Of a DNA stretch of 64,000 bases, positions 26,857-35,141 are shown in pieces. Both the position numbers and the translations under genes were made by a program. The notes beneath the pieces were generated by a model. That model made no database searches. It had not been told where the DNA came from and saw only the letters and a list, made by a program, of their open reading frames with translations. The number at the start of each line of letters is the position of its first letter. Positions within the stretch are counted from its first letter, which is position 1. The DNA is from Paenarthrobacter sp. Lineage in GTDB: Bacteria; Actinomycetota; Actinomycetes; Actinomycetales; Micrococcaceae. The DNA lies in NCBI GenBank assembly GCA_031179305.1, contig JAPSHX010000019.1, forward strand, positions 1 to 64,000, read 5' to 3'.

Positions 26857-29101
26857 ACTGGAGCTGCCCCTCGAACGCAGGATTGGCAAACGGTCCGCGG
26901 CTGTCATAGACAAGCACTTGGGCCTAAAAACTGCCGGTGCCTTACTGAACTACTTTCCTCGCAGATACTTGAACCGCGGTGAGTTAACACCCATCAGCAA
27001 GCTCCCGCTGGATGAAGAGGTCACGCTGATTGCCCGGGTGCTGTCCAACAGCACCCGCCAGATGAGGGCCCGCCGTGGTTCGATCACGGATGTGGTGGTG
27101 ACGGATGAGGCTGGTGGCAGCGGTGTTCCAGGTACGTTGAAGGTCAGCTTCTTCAACGGGTTCCGGGCAAAGGCAGAACTCCTTGCTGGCCGTCGGGCCA
27201 TGTTTTCAGGCAAGGTGACCCGCTACGGCGGAGCCCTCGGCTTGACCAACCCCGACTTCCTTCTGCTCGACGAGGATCCGGAAGCCGAGGGTTCCGTGGA
27301 TCCCGAAAAGCTCGCAGCAATGCCCATCCCCATTTATCCGGCGACGGCCAAGCTGACCAGTTGGTCCATCCACAAAGTGATCACTGCCCTGCTCCAAACC
27401 ATGGACCTTGATTCCTTGGAAGATCCCCTGCCGGCAAGCATCGTCCGAAGGGACGGGCTGCTCAGTGTCGCTGAGGCCTACCACTTGATCCATTCGCCCG
27501 GGATTGCCAAGGACTGGCAACGGGCCCAGGAACGTTTTAGGTATCAGGAAGCCCTGGTGCTTCAAACCGCCCTGGCACGCCGGCGGGCACAGCTGGCTGC
27601 AGAAGAAACCACTGCGCGCCGTCCCCGCGTGGGAGGTTTGCTCACTAAATTCGATCAAAATTTGCCCTTTACCCTGACTGCCGGCCAATCCGCCGTCGGA
27701 AAGACGCTGGCTGAAGAGCTCGGTCGCGACACTCCCATGAACCGGCTGCTGCAAGGTGAAGTGGGCTCGGGAAAGACGATCGTCGCCCTGCGGGCCATGT
27801 TGCAGGTAGTGGACGCAGGCGGCCAGGCAGCGCTCCTTGCGCCCACGGAGGTCCTGGCGGCCCAGCATTTCCACTCCATCCGCAAGACGTTGGGTGCCTT
27901 GGCTGGTGACCACATCTTCGGCGGTGCCGGAATGCTTGGCGGCGACTCCTCCCAGGCAGCCGTCCAAGTGACGCTCCTGACCGGTTCCATGCCCACCGCG
28001 GCGCGCAAACAAGCAATGCTTGACGCGGCCTCCGGAAATGCGGGAATTGTCATTGGCACTCACGCTTTGCTGAGCGACAAAACCAGCTTTCAAGACCTCG
28101 GGTTGATCGTGGTGGATGAGCAACATCGCTTTGGTGTGGAGCAGCGCGATGCCCTCCGGGCCAAGGCACAGCGGCCTCCACATTTGCTGGTCATGACAGC
28201 CACGCCGATTCCCCGCACGGTGGCCATGACCGTATTCGGTGACCTTGAGACCTCCATCCTGGATGAACTTCCAGCCGGGCGTGCGCCAATTTCCACTCAC
28301 GTAGTGGGGCTCGCGGAGAATCCCGGCTGGGTAGATCGCATTTGGAAGCGTTCCCGCGAAGAAGTCGATTCGGGTCATCAGGTGTACGTGGTGTGCCCCA
28401 AGATTGGCTCGGATGACGACGGTGACTTCAGTCCAGGCGAAGCAGAACCCAGCGATGCCGACCTCGCGGATGAGGGACCGGCGCGGGAACTCGCCTCAGT
28501 GACAGCCGTCGTCGAAAGCCTCCTGCAGGAGCCGGCCCTGGCTGGCGTCCCGGTGGCCCCGCTCCATGGACGGCAGGATCCGCAGGTGAAGTCAGAGACG
28601 ATGGCTTCGTTCGCCTCCAACAACACCAAAGTGCTGGTGTCGACCACCGTCATTGAGGTGGGCGTCGATGTCCACAACGCCACCCTCATGGTGATTCTTG
28701 ACGCCGACCGCTTTGGCATCTCACAGCTCCACCAGTTGCGTGGGCGGGTGGGCCGTGGAGGGTTGCCCGGCACTTGCCTGCTTGTAACCACGTTGGAACC
28801 CGGACATCCGAGTCGCCGCCGGCTTGATGCCGTTGCTTCAACGACTGACGGCTTTGAGCTGTCCCAGGAAGACTTGAAACTCCGCCGGGAAGGCGACATT
28901 CTTGGTGCTTCGCAATCGGGCGGACGCTCCACCTTGAAGTTGCTCCGTGTACTTGAACACGAAGACATCATTGCCCGCGCACGTACCGATGCCCAAGGCC
29001 TGGTGTCGGAAGATCCTGCCCTGCAACGACAGCCGGCACTTGCCGCCGCAATAGATGACTATTTGAACCCGGAGAAGGAGGCGTTCCTTGAACGCGGTTA
29101 G
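26846..29101 (+). CDS. recG: ATP-dependent DNA helicase RecG
   Basis: Remodels stalled replication forks and Holliday junctions. The 751-residue protein has an N-terminal wedge (OB) domain, Walker A LLQGEVGSGKTIVA, the DExH box LIVVDEQHRFGVEQR, TATPIPRTVAM and C-terminal helicase motifs STTVIEVGVDVHNA and QLRGRVGRG. A low-complexity acidic insertion (about 525-550, SDDDGDFSPGEAEPSDADLADE, split here as SDDDGDFSPGE then AEPSDADLADE) lengthens the motor domain. ATG 26846 overlaps the DAK2 gene end by 11 nt, so expression is coupled. Confidence 0.97.
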   Translation: MNTELELPLERRIGKRSAAVIDKHLGLKTAGALLNYFPRRYLNRGELTPISKLPLDEEVTLIARVLSNSTRQMRARRGSITDVVVTDEAGGSGVPGTLKVSFFNGFRAKAELLAGRRAMFSGKVTRYGGALGLTNPDFLLLDEDPEAEGSVDPEKLAAMPIPIYPATAKLTSWSIHKVITALLQTMDLDSLEDPLPASIVRRDGLLSVAEAYHLIHSPGIAKDWQRAQERFRYQEALVLQTALARRRAQLAAEETTARRPRVGGLLTKFDQNLPFTLTAGQSAVGKTLAEELGRDTPMNRLLQGEVGSGKTIVALRAMLQVVDAGGQAALLAPTEVLAAQHFHSIRKTLGALAGDHIFGGAGMLGGDSSQAAVQVTLLTGSMPTAARKQAMLDAASGNAGIVIGTHALLSDKTSFQDLGLIVVDEQHRFGVEQRDALRAKAQRPPHLLVMTATPIPRTVAMTVFGDLETSILDELPAGRAPISTHVVGLAENPGWVDRIWKRSREEVDSGHQVYVVCPKIGSDDDGDFSPGEAEPSDADLADEGPARELASVTAVVESLLQEPALAGVPVAPLHGRQDPQVKSETMASFASNNTKVLVSTTVIEVGVDVHNATLMVILDADRFGISQLHQLRGRVGRGGLPGTCLLVTTLEPGHPSRRRLDAVASTTDGFELSQEDLKLRREGDILGASQSGGRSTLKLLRVLEHEDIIARARTDAQGLVSEDPALQRQPALAAAIDDYLNPEKEAFLERG

Positions 29102-29134
29102 AGATCCATGGAAGCGCGCTCATGGGGAATCCCT

Positions 29135-29701
29135 GTGAGCCGGATCATCGCCGGAGTTGGTGGAGGGAACCCGCTGGCCAGCGTCCCCGGAACGGCCACG
29201 CGTCCCACCACGGACAGGGTCAAGGAGGCGCTCTTTTCCCGTTTGGAATCCTTGGCAGTCATTGACGATGCCCGGGTCCTGGACCTTTATGCAGGCTCTG
29301 GATCCTTGGGCATCGAAAGTGCCAGCCGAGGGGCCCGGACTGTGGATCTGGTGGAGTTTGATGCGAAGGCAAGCGACGTCTGCCAGCGCAATGCGGATCT
29401 GGTGAACCAACTACTGGGCGGGAAAAGGGTCTCAGTCCATCGTTCCAAGGTGGAGTCATTCCTGGAGCGTGCGGGTGACACGGACATGTGGGATCTCGTC
29501 TTCCTTGATCCGCCATACCCCTTGGACGAGCCTGCCTTGAGTGCTGTACTGGCAAAGTTGGGGCCGCATTTGGACGATGCGGCCGTTGTTGTGGTGGAGC
29601 GGAGTTCGCGGAGCCCTGAGCCTGAGTGGCCCGACGCCTTGGAATGTTTCGCCGACAAGAAATATGGCGAGACCAAGTTGTGGTTCGCTGAGCCGGCCTA
29701 A
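29135..29701 (+). CDS. rsmD: 16S rRNA (guanine(966)-N2)-methyltransferase
   Basis: SAM-dependent methyltransferase acting on G966 of 16S rRNA. Motif I is VLDLYAGSGSLGIESASRGA and the catalytic motif is DLVFLDPPYPLDE, with a conserved N terminus SRIIAGVGGGNPL and RPTTDRVKEALFSRL. The GTG at 29135 is preferred because family proteins begin with the equivalent of VSRIIAG and it follows GGGGAA; ATG 29108 would add nine residues. In most relatives coaD comes next, but here two opposite-strand genes intervene. Confidence 0.94.
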   Translation: MSRIIAGVGGGNPLASVPGTATRPTTDRVKEALFSRLESLAVIDDARVLDLYAGSGSLGIESASRGARTVDLVEFDAKASDVCQRNADLVNQLLGGKRVSVHRSKVESFLERAGDTDMWDLVFLDPPYPLDEPALSAVLAKLGPHLDDAAVVVVERSSRSPEPEWPDALECFADKKYGETKLWFAEPA

Positions 29702-29713
29702 CGGACCGTCTCG

Positions 29714-30508
29714 TTAGCCCGTGATCCTGTCCAGGTCTACACCGGTGAGGACGGTGGCGGGGTGGGGGCCACGCGCCAGCAGTTGCGCCGTCCAGTCCGG
29801 GGACCACGGCTTGCATGTGCCTACCAAAACGATGTTGCCCGGGTAGCGGCCAGCGAACATTCCCGTCTCAGCGAAGGCGGCGACGTCCGGCATCGCCTGG
29901 CGCAGCGCGGCCACTTGACTACGGACGAGCGTCAGCGCAGGTTCGTCACCCACATTGACGATCAACACCCCTTCCGGCCGAAGCCTGCCTGCGGCTTCCT
30001 CGTAGAATTCCCGGCAGGCAATATGGGCAGGGGCCTCCGGCCCGGAGAAGATATCAAGAATTACGACGTCGAACATCACGTGCGCGGGGAGCTCCGCCAG
30101 TGCGTCGCGGGCGTCGCCGATGTGGGTGGTCATCGTGGTGCCTTCAGGCATGGGCAGCTTCTGAAGTACGAAGTCCAAAAGCTCACGCTCAAGCTCAACT
30201 GCGTATTGCTCTGAGCCCGGACGGGTGGCTTGGATATATCGAGCCAGGGTGAGGGCACCGGCGCCCAGATGCAGGGCGCTGATGGGGTTTCCGGGTTCTG
30301 CAGCCAAATCCACCACGTGCCCGATTCTGCGGAGGTACTCATAGAAGATCTCCGAGGGATGGGCCAGGTTCACGTGCGATTGTTCGGCCCCGCCAATACT
30401 AAGGACGAAGCCGCCTTCAACGAGGGTGTCTTTCTCGATAGTGGCGTGTTGTCCTGTTGTTCGTAGGAAGCGTGTTGCCTGGTGCTGGCCGGAGCCCTTG
30501 GCGTTCAG
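29714..30508 (-). CDS. Spermidine synthase-like methyltransferase-fold protein, probable CTG start
   Basis: A class I SAM-binding-fold protein resembling polyamine aminopropyltransferases. It has ALHLGAGALTLARYI (glycine motif), VELERELLDFV, GDARDALAEL and FDVVILDIFSG. The first ATG/GTG/TTG in frame is GTG 30373 (219 residues), but family-like sequence (LVEGGFVLSIGGAEQSHVNL) runs upstream of it. A CTG at 30508 is in frame, overlaps the stop of the upstream aminotransferase gene as CTGA, and follows GAAGGAT by 5 nt. That start gives 264 residues. Substrate is unknown; no polyamine genes are nearby. Confidence 0.85.
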   Translation of the reverse strand: MNAKGSGQHQATRFLRTTGQHATIEKDTLVEGGFVLSIGGAEQSHVNLAHPSEIFYEYLRRIGHVVDLAAEPGNPISALHLGAGALTLARYIQATRPGSEQYAVELERELLDFVLQKLPMPEGTTMTTHIGDARDALAELPAHVMFDVVILDIFSGPEAPAHIACREFYEEAAGRLRPEGVLIVNVGDEPALTLVRSQVAALRQAMPDVAAFAETGMFAGRYPGNIVLVGTCKPWSPDWTAQLLARGPHPATVLTGVDLDRITG

Positions 30509-31770
30509 AGCCGATCCTTCAAGGTGGCAAGGCGTTCGGCCGCTTCCTGCAGGACGTCGGTCTTCTTGCAGAACGCGAAACGCAGCAGGCTTCGCATACG
30601 CTCGGCTCCTTCCGGATGGCAGAAGACCGGGACGGGGATAGCTGCCACGCCTACGAGCCCTGGCAGTCGCCTTGCGAGGTCAACGGAGTCGCGGATCCCC
30701 AGCGGTGCCGTGTCCACGTTGATGAAGTAGGTGCCGCTTGGGTTGTAAACGCCGAAGCCGGCGGCCCGGAGGCCTTGTGCGAGGATGTCTCGTTTGTGGC
30801 GCAGTTGATCGGCGATGCCTTTATAGAACTCATCGGGAAGGCCAAGGCCCACTGCGATGGCGTTCTGGAAGGGGGTGCCTGAACTGTAGGTCAGGAACTG
30901 CTTCACCGTGCGCACTGCCGCCACCAAATGTGCCGGACCGCTGAGCCAGCCGATTTTCCAGCCGGTGAAGGAAAACGTCTTTCCGGCGGATGAAATGGTG
31001 ATGGTACGTTCGGCGGCGCCGGGCAGCGACGTAATGGGTATGTGGGGTACGCCGAAGGTGAGGTGCTCGTAGACTTCGTCGCTGACGATGATCGCGCCGT
31101 ACTTTGCAGCCAGTTCCACAATCGTGGACAAGACGGACTCCGGAAAGACGGCACCCGTGGGGTTGTGCGGGTTGTTCAGGAGGACAACCCTGGTGCGGTT
31201 GCTGAAGGAGTTTTCCAACATCGCGAGGTCGGGAAGGAAGTCCGGGGCCAGCAGGGGAGCGGTGACGTGTTTGGCTCCAGCCACGCCGATGATGGCCCCG
31301 TAGGAGTCGTAGAACGGTTCGAAGGTCAGGACTTCGTCGCCGGGCTGGATGAACGCGAGCAGTGTCGCTGCGATCGCTTCTGTTGCGCCCGTCGTGACGA
31401 GAACCTCGGTATCGGGGTCCGGGTTCAGCCCGTAAAAGCGTTGCTGGTGGGTGGCGATGGCTTCCCTCAACGCGGGAACGCCTTTACCGGGCGCATATTG
31501 GTTTGCTCCAGCGGCGATGGCAGACTGGGCTGCCGCTTTGATTTCCGCGGGCCCGTCTTCATCGGGAAAACCTTGGCCGAGGTTGATGGCACCAGTGGAC
31601 AGTGCCAAGGTGGTCATTTCCTCGAAAATGGTCACGCCCAGCGTTCCTTCGGGGGAGAGCAGGTTGGCGCCCATGGCCGCCCGCTGCCATGGTGTTGCGT
31701 TGTTACCTGCGGTGGTGCCCGCGCTCATATCAAGGGAAGAATTGCTGCCTGCGGATGCCATGTCAGACAT
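30505..31770 (-). CDS. PLP-dependent aminotransferase class I (DapC/kynurenine type)
   Basis: A fold-type I aminotransferase of 421 residues. The PLP lysine is in TISSAGKTFSFTGWKIGW, the aspartate that binds the pyridine nitrogen is in AAKYGAIIVSDEVYEHL, and the cofactor-binding block LNNPHNPTGAVF is intact. Similar actinobacterial proteins are annotated as N-succinyldiaminopimelate aminotransferase (DapC) or methionine/kynurenine aminotransferase; sequence alone does not decide. About 35 N-terminal residues rich in Ser and Ala precede conservation, so a later start such as the Met of AAMGANLLSPEG is possible. Confidence 0.9.
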   Translation of the reverse strand: MSDMASAGSNSSLDMSAGTTAGNNATPWQRAAMGANLLSPEGTLGVTIFEEMTTLALSTGAINLGQGFPDEDGPAEIKAAAQSAIAAGANQYAPGKGVPALREAIATHQQRFYGLNPDPDTEVLVTTGATEAIAATLLAFIQPGDEVLTFEPFYDSYGAIIGVAGAKHVTAPLLAPDFLPDLAMLENSFSNRTRVVLLNNPHNPTGAVFPESVLSTIVELAAKYGAIIVSDEVYEHLTFGVPHIPITSLPGAAERTITISSAGKTFSFTGWKIGWLSGPAHLVAAVRTVKQFLTYSSGTPFQNAIAVGLGLPDEFYKGIADQLRHKRDILAQGLRAAGFGVYNPSGTYFINVDTAPLGIRDSVDLARRLPGLVGVAAIPVPVFCHPEGAERMRSLLRFAFCKKTDVLQEAAERLATLKDRL

Positions 31771-31793
31771 GGTATCCCGGCAAAGCCATGGGG

Positions 31794-31805
31794 TAGGTTC
31801 GTCTC
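31794..31805 (+). promoter_or_regulatory. Leaderless promoter of coaD
   Basis: TAGGTT (31794-31799), six bases, then ATG 31806, with no ribosome binding site. Confidence 0.5.
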
Positions 31806-32306
31806 ATGAGACGCGCGGTATGCCCTGGATCCTTTGACCCTATCCATAATGGACATCTCGAAGTCATCGCCCGGGCCGCGGGCCTGTTCGACGAAGTCAT
31901 CGTGGCCGTGTCCACCAACTACGCCAAGAAGTACAGGTTCAGCCTCGAGGACCGAATGGAGATGGCGCGGGAAACATTGGCCTCTTTGCGCGGCATCATC
32001 GTTGAGCCGATGGGTGAAGGGCTGCTGGCGGAGTATTGCCGCCACCGCGGTGTCTCAGCCATAGTCAAGGGCCTTCGTTCATCGTCGGACTTTGATTACG
32101 AGTTGCCGATGGCCACCATGAATCGCCAGTTGGCCGGCATCGAAACGGTCTTTCTGCCTGCGGAAGCGCATTACGTGCACCTTTCCTCGACGTTGATAAA
32201 AGAGGTCAACGTCCTCGGTGGAGACATCTCCGATTTCGTCCCCAAATCGGTGCTGAAGAGGCTCCTCGCTGGCGAGCCGCCAACGGAACCGCCGCGCAAG
32301 GGGTAG
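31806..32306 (+). CDS. coaD: Pantetheine-phosphate adenylyltransferase
   Basis: Adenylates 4'-phosphopantetheine to dephospho-CoA, the penultimate step of CoA synthesis. The 166-residue protein has the nucleotidyltransferase signature PGSFDPIHNGHLEVIARA and the conserved blocks VKGLRSSSDFDYELPMATMNR and HLSSTLIKEVNVLGGDIS. The start is fixed by homology and by TAGGTT 6 nt upstream. Downstream lies the DUF177-rpmF-rnc-mutM run, a standard bacterial arrangement. Confidence 0.97.
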   Translation: MRRAVCPGSFDPIHNGHLEVIARAAGLFDEVIVAVSTNYAKKYRFSLEDRMEMARETLASLRGIIVEPMGEGLLAEYCRHRGVSAIVKGLRSSSDFDYELPMATMNRQLAGIETVFLPAEAHYVHLSSTLIKEVNVLGGDISDFVPKSVLKRLLAGEPPTEPPRKG

Positions 32307-32384
32307 GCTTGTCGGGTACCTTGCGCCTTCGCGCAGAGTCCCCAAGCTGAAATCACCGCGCATTTACGCGCGCCCGGCGTCGGT

Positions 32385-32414
32385 TTGAGTCCTCAAGCGT
32401 GATCAGGCTAAGAT
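32385..32414 (+). promoter_or_regulatory. Promoter of the DUF177-rpmF operon
   Basis: TTGAGT (32385-32390), an 18-bp spacer and TAAGAT (32409-32414). The predicted transcript begins near 32420, leaving a leader of roughly 28 nt that contains AGGAG (32438-32442). Confidence 0.6.
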
Positions 32415-32437
32415 GGTACGTCGGTCATATGTTCTAC

Positions 32438-32450
32438 AGGAGTTCTCATT
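32438..32450 (+). promoter_or_regulatory. Ribosome binding site with ATT start codon
   Basis: AGGAG (32438-32442), five bases, then ATT 32448-32450. The same 11-mer CAGGAGTTCTC precedes the ATG of the large secreted protein gene at 43148 on the other strand, which shows the spacing is functional there. Confidence 0.55.
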
Positions 32451-32999
32451 AAGCGAGATGCAAGTTCGCCCTTGGCGCTGGTAGTCAAGGACCTTGGACG
32501 CAGTCCAGGGACCATGCGGACACTCAACGAGCATGTACCTGCGCCAAGTGACCTTGGTGTGGCGCTCATTGGCGTAAAGGAAGGCTCGGAAATCGAGCTG
32601 GATCTTCGTCTTGAGGCCGTACACGAAGGAATTCTGGTATCCGGAACCGTAGTCGTCGAAGTAACCGGCGAATGCGGTCGATGCCTGGATCCCCTTGCGT
32701 ATGACCTTGAGGTCAATGTGCAAGAACTTTTCTTCTATGAAGGCGTTGAGCTTTCAGGCGAAGAAGACGATGAAGAGCAACGTCGAGTCGAGTACGATCT
32801 AATCGATCTTGAGCCGGTGTTGCGGGACGCAGTTGTCACTATGCTGCCGTTCCAGCCGGTGTGCCGGGAAGACTGCCAGGGCCTGTGTTCCGAATGTGGA
32901 GCGCGCCTGGAAGACGAGCCGGGGCACCACCACGAGGTCATTGACCCTCGCTGGGCTGCCCTAGCTGATCTGGCTAAGACTGACCGGCAAACCGATTAG
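32448..32999 (+). CDS. DUF177 (YceD) protein, probable ATT start
   Basis: A 183-residue protein of the DUF177 family, encoded next to rpmF in most bacteria and implicated in 23S rRNA accumulation in plants and E. coli. Family blocks are VVKDLGRSPGTMRTL, EGSEIELDLRLEAVHEGILVSG and CGRCLDPLAYDL. A C-terminal CREDCQGLCSECG cluster, with the earlier Cys pair, could bind zinc. The first standard in-frame start is TTG 32472, inside the conserved region and without a ribosome binding site. ATT 32448 lies 5 nt after AGGAG and is preferred. Confidence 0.88.
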   Translation: MKRDASSPLALVVKDLGRSPGTMRTLNEHVPAPSDLGVALIGVKEGSEIELDLRLEAVHEGILVSGTVVVEVTGECGRCLDPLAYDLEVNVQELFFYEGVELSGEEDDEEQRRVEYDLIDLEPVLRDAVVTMLPFQPVCREDCQGLCSECGARLEDEPGHHHEVIDPRWAALADLAKTDRQTD

Positions 33000-33032
33000 T
33001 AAGTGTTCGTCTAAGAGAGAAATGAGATAGCC

Positions 33033-33236
33033 GTGGCTGTTCCCAAGCGGAAAATGTCTCGCGCAAATACACGCGCCCGCCGTGCCCAGTGGAAGGCAAC
33101 TGCCCCCAACTTGGTCAAGACCATCGAAAACGGTCAGGTTACCTACAGCCTGCCGCACCAGGCAAAGGTCGTCACTGACTCTGCCGGCACCGCGCTGTTC
33201 CTTGAATACAAGGGCCGCAAGGTCGCAGACGCCTAA
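33033..33236 (+). CDS. rpmF: 50S ribosomal protein L32
   Basis: A 67-residue basic ribosomal protein beginning [19 protein letters not shown], typical of L32. No cysteine is present, so this is the zinc-free form without the CxxC ribbon seen in some bacteria. It starts at GTG 33033, preceded by GAGAGAAATGAG, 33 nt after the DUF177 gene, and is likely co-transcribed with it and rnc. Confidence 0.97.
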   Translation: MAVPKRKMSRANTRARRAQWKATAPNLVKTIENGQVTYSLPHQAKVVTDSAGTALFLEYKGRKVADA

Positions 33237-33259
33237 TCTGCCGTACAGGCTGACTAAGG

Positions 33260-33970
33260 ATGTCTTCAACTGAAGAGCTTCTGAAGCGTCTCGGTGTCTC
33301 GATTGACACCGAGACGCTTCGTCTTGCTCTGACACATCGCTCATACGCGTATGAGAACGGCGGGATTCCCACCAACGAGCGCCTCGAGTTCCTTGGAGAC
33401 TCCATCCTGGGATTTTCGGTGACCGATTCTCTTTACCGTGAGAACCCCTCGCTGCCGGAAGGTGAACTCGCAAAGCGACGCTCCGCCGTCGTTAGTACGC
33501 GCGCGCTGGCCGGGATTGGCCGGCAGATCGGCGTCGGGGAGTTCATCTACCTTGGGCAGGGCGAGAAGCTCACCGACGGTAAGAACAAGGCATCCATCCT
33601 GGCTGACACCATGGAAGCCCTGATCGGGGCTACCTATCTCTCGAACGATATCGAGACCGCACGTCAACTGGTCATGCGCCTGGTAGGCCCGCTCCTCAAG
33701 GATGCAGGCGCACTTGGGGCGGGTACTGACTGGAAGACGAGCATCCAGGAACTTACGGCCAGCCGGCAGCTGGGTGCCATCCACTATGCCGTGGAAGGTT
33801 CAGGGCCGGACCATGCCCGCACGTTCGAGGCAGTTCTGAACATCGGCGGAACTCCCTACGGTCGGGGCTCGGGCCACTCCAAGAAAGAAGCGGAACAGGA
33901 AGCCGCCGCTGATGCCTGGCGCGCTCTGACCGCCTTGGATCCCACTACTGCCGGTCCTGCTTCCTCTTGA
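33260..33970 (+). CDS. rnc: Ribonuclease III
   Basis: Double-strand RNA endonuclease for rRNA maturation. The catalytic domain carries the signature [14 protein letters not shown] (about 37-50) and the second metal-binding block [13 protein letters not shown]. The C-terminal dsRNA-binding domain (about 160-230) includes [13 protein letters not shown] and [21 protein letters not shown]. At 236 residues it is of normal length. The ATG follows TAAGG and lies 23 nt after rpmF; mutM follows within 6 nt. Confidence 0.97.
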   Translation: MSSTEELLKRLGVSIDTETLRLALTHRSYAYENGGIPTNERLEFLGDSILGFSVTDSLYRENPSLPEGELAKRRSAVVSTRALAGIGRQIGVGEFIYLGQGEKLTDGKNKASILADTMEALIGATYLSNDIETARQLVMRLVGPLLKDAGALGAGTDWKTSIQELTASRQLGAIHYAVEGSGPDHARTFEAVLNIGGTPYGRGSGHSKKEAEQEAAADAWRALTALDPTTAGPASS

Positions 33971-33976
33971 AGCCAG

Positions 33977-34957
33977 ATGCCTGAACTTCCCGAAGTAGAG
34001 GTAGTCCGCCGCGGCCTGGCCCGCTGGGTTCGTGGCCGGACTGTTACTGGCGTGGACGTCCTCGATCCGCGCTCCATCCGACGACACACACTGGGCACCG
34101 AAGATTTCATCGGAAATCTTGAGCAAGCCACTGTGATGGACGTCGTACGGCGGGGGAAATTCCTTTGGATGCCACTGGCCATGTCCGACTCGCCTGAAAC
34201 TGATTCCGCAAAAGCATCGGACCTCAGCGAGGGTTTCCCGAAGGTGGCGCTGATGGCGCATCTGGGAATGAGCGGCCAGCTGCTGATGCAGGACCCTGAA
34301 GTATCGGATGAAAAGCACCTCAAAGTGAGGATCAGGCTCAGTCCCGTGGACGGTATGCCGGAGCAGCTGCGTTTCGTGGACCAAAGAATTTTCGGCGGCC
34401 TGTTCGTGACGTCCCTGGTGCCAACTGTCGACGGCGGACCGGGCGGCTTGGGCGAAACGCCCCTGCCGGAGATCGCAGAAGAAGCAGCGCACATTGCCAG
34501 GGATCCGCTTGACCCCTTTTTCTCGTTCGAAGCGTTTTACCGCAAGGTCAGGGGGCGGAAGACGGGACTGAAGCGGGCCCTGCTCGACCAGTCGGTTATT
34601 TCCGGCATCGGGAACATCTATGCCGACGAGGCCTTGTGGCGCGCCCGCCTCCATTACGCCAGGGCTACGGACGCGCTACGCCGGGCGGATGCTGAAAGGC
34701 TGGTGGATGCTGTGAAAGACGTCATGAACGCAGCCCTTGCCGCAGGAGGCACCAGTTTCGACTCGCTTTATGTTAATGTCAACGGCGATTCCGGGTACTT
34801 CGCCCGGTCGCTGAATGTCTACGGACGTGCTGGTGAATTGTGCGGCCGCTGCGAGGCGCTGGGCCTGCACAGCACCATTAAGCGGGAACAGTTTATGAAC
34901 CGATCTTCCTACACCTGCCCTGTATGCCAACCGCGGCCTCGGAATGGACGTTGGTAG
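33977..34957 (+). CDS. mutM: Formamidopyrimidine-DNA glycosylase
   Basis: Bifunctional base-excision glycosylase/AP lyase removing 8-oxoguanine and related lesions. The catalytic N terminus [13 protein letters not shown] (Pro2, Glu3) and the helix-two-turn-helix segment [23 protein letters not shown] are intact. The C-terminal zinc finger has CGRC and CPVC. It is 326 residues, longer than most because of insertions around residues 73-85 and 155-175. In many actinobacteria smc follows; here an 8.5-kb block intervenes. Confidence 0.97.
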   Translation: MPELPEVEVVRRGLARWVRGRTVTGVDVLDPRSIRRHTLGTEDFIGNLEQATVMDVVRRGKFLWMPLAMSDSPETDSAKASDLSEGFPKVALMAHLGMSGQLLMQDPEVSDEKHLKVRIRLSPVDGMPEQLRFVDQRIFGGLFVTSLVPTVDGGPGGLGETPLPEIAEEAAHIARDPLDPFFSFEAFYRKVRGRKTGLKRALLDQSVISGIGNIYADEALWRARLHYARATDALRRADAERLVDAVKDVMNAALAAGGTSFDSLYVNVNGDSGYFARSLNVYGRAGELCGRCEALGLHSTIKREQFMNRSSYTCPVCQPRPRNGRW

Positions 34958-35003
34958 GCCCAAAACTGTTCCGGAATCCGGATCGCAATGGCAGACTGTC
35001 CCC

Positions 35004-35141
35004 ATGAACAGCTTGGCGCTTCGAATCGCCATCGCAAAGATCAACGCCACCACAATGTGGGTGGCGTCAGTTCTATCCGCCGTCCTTCGTGAAAAGGCCC
35101 ACCAACCTGTCGGCAGCCCAATCACCCCGGGCATGCCATGA
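35004..35141 (+). CDS. Possible 45-residue small protein coupled to the next gene
   Basis: ATG 35004 opens a 45-codon frame, MNSLALRIAIAKINATTMWV then a basic middle and a PITPGMP end. CAGACT (34992-34997) ends 6 nt before it, matching the leaderless pattern used elsewhere in the window. Its stop overlaps the ATG of the following gene (ATGA at 35138-35141), as expected for a translated leader. No recognised family. It could be a short regulatory or coupling ORF, or chance. Confidence 0.35.
   Translation: MNSLALRIAIAKINATTMWVASVLSAVLREKAHQPVGSPITPGMP

Noticed and set aside
25648..28378. Long minus-strand open frames opposite the DAK2 and recG genes
   Set aside because: They lack recognisable domains and follow third-position GC bias of the true genes.
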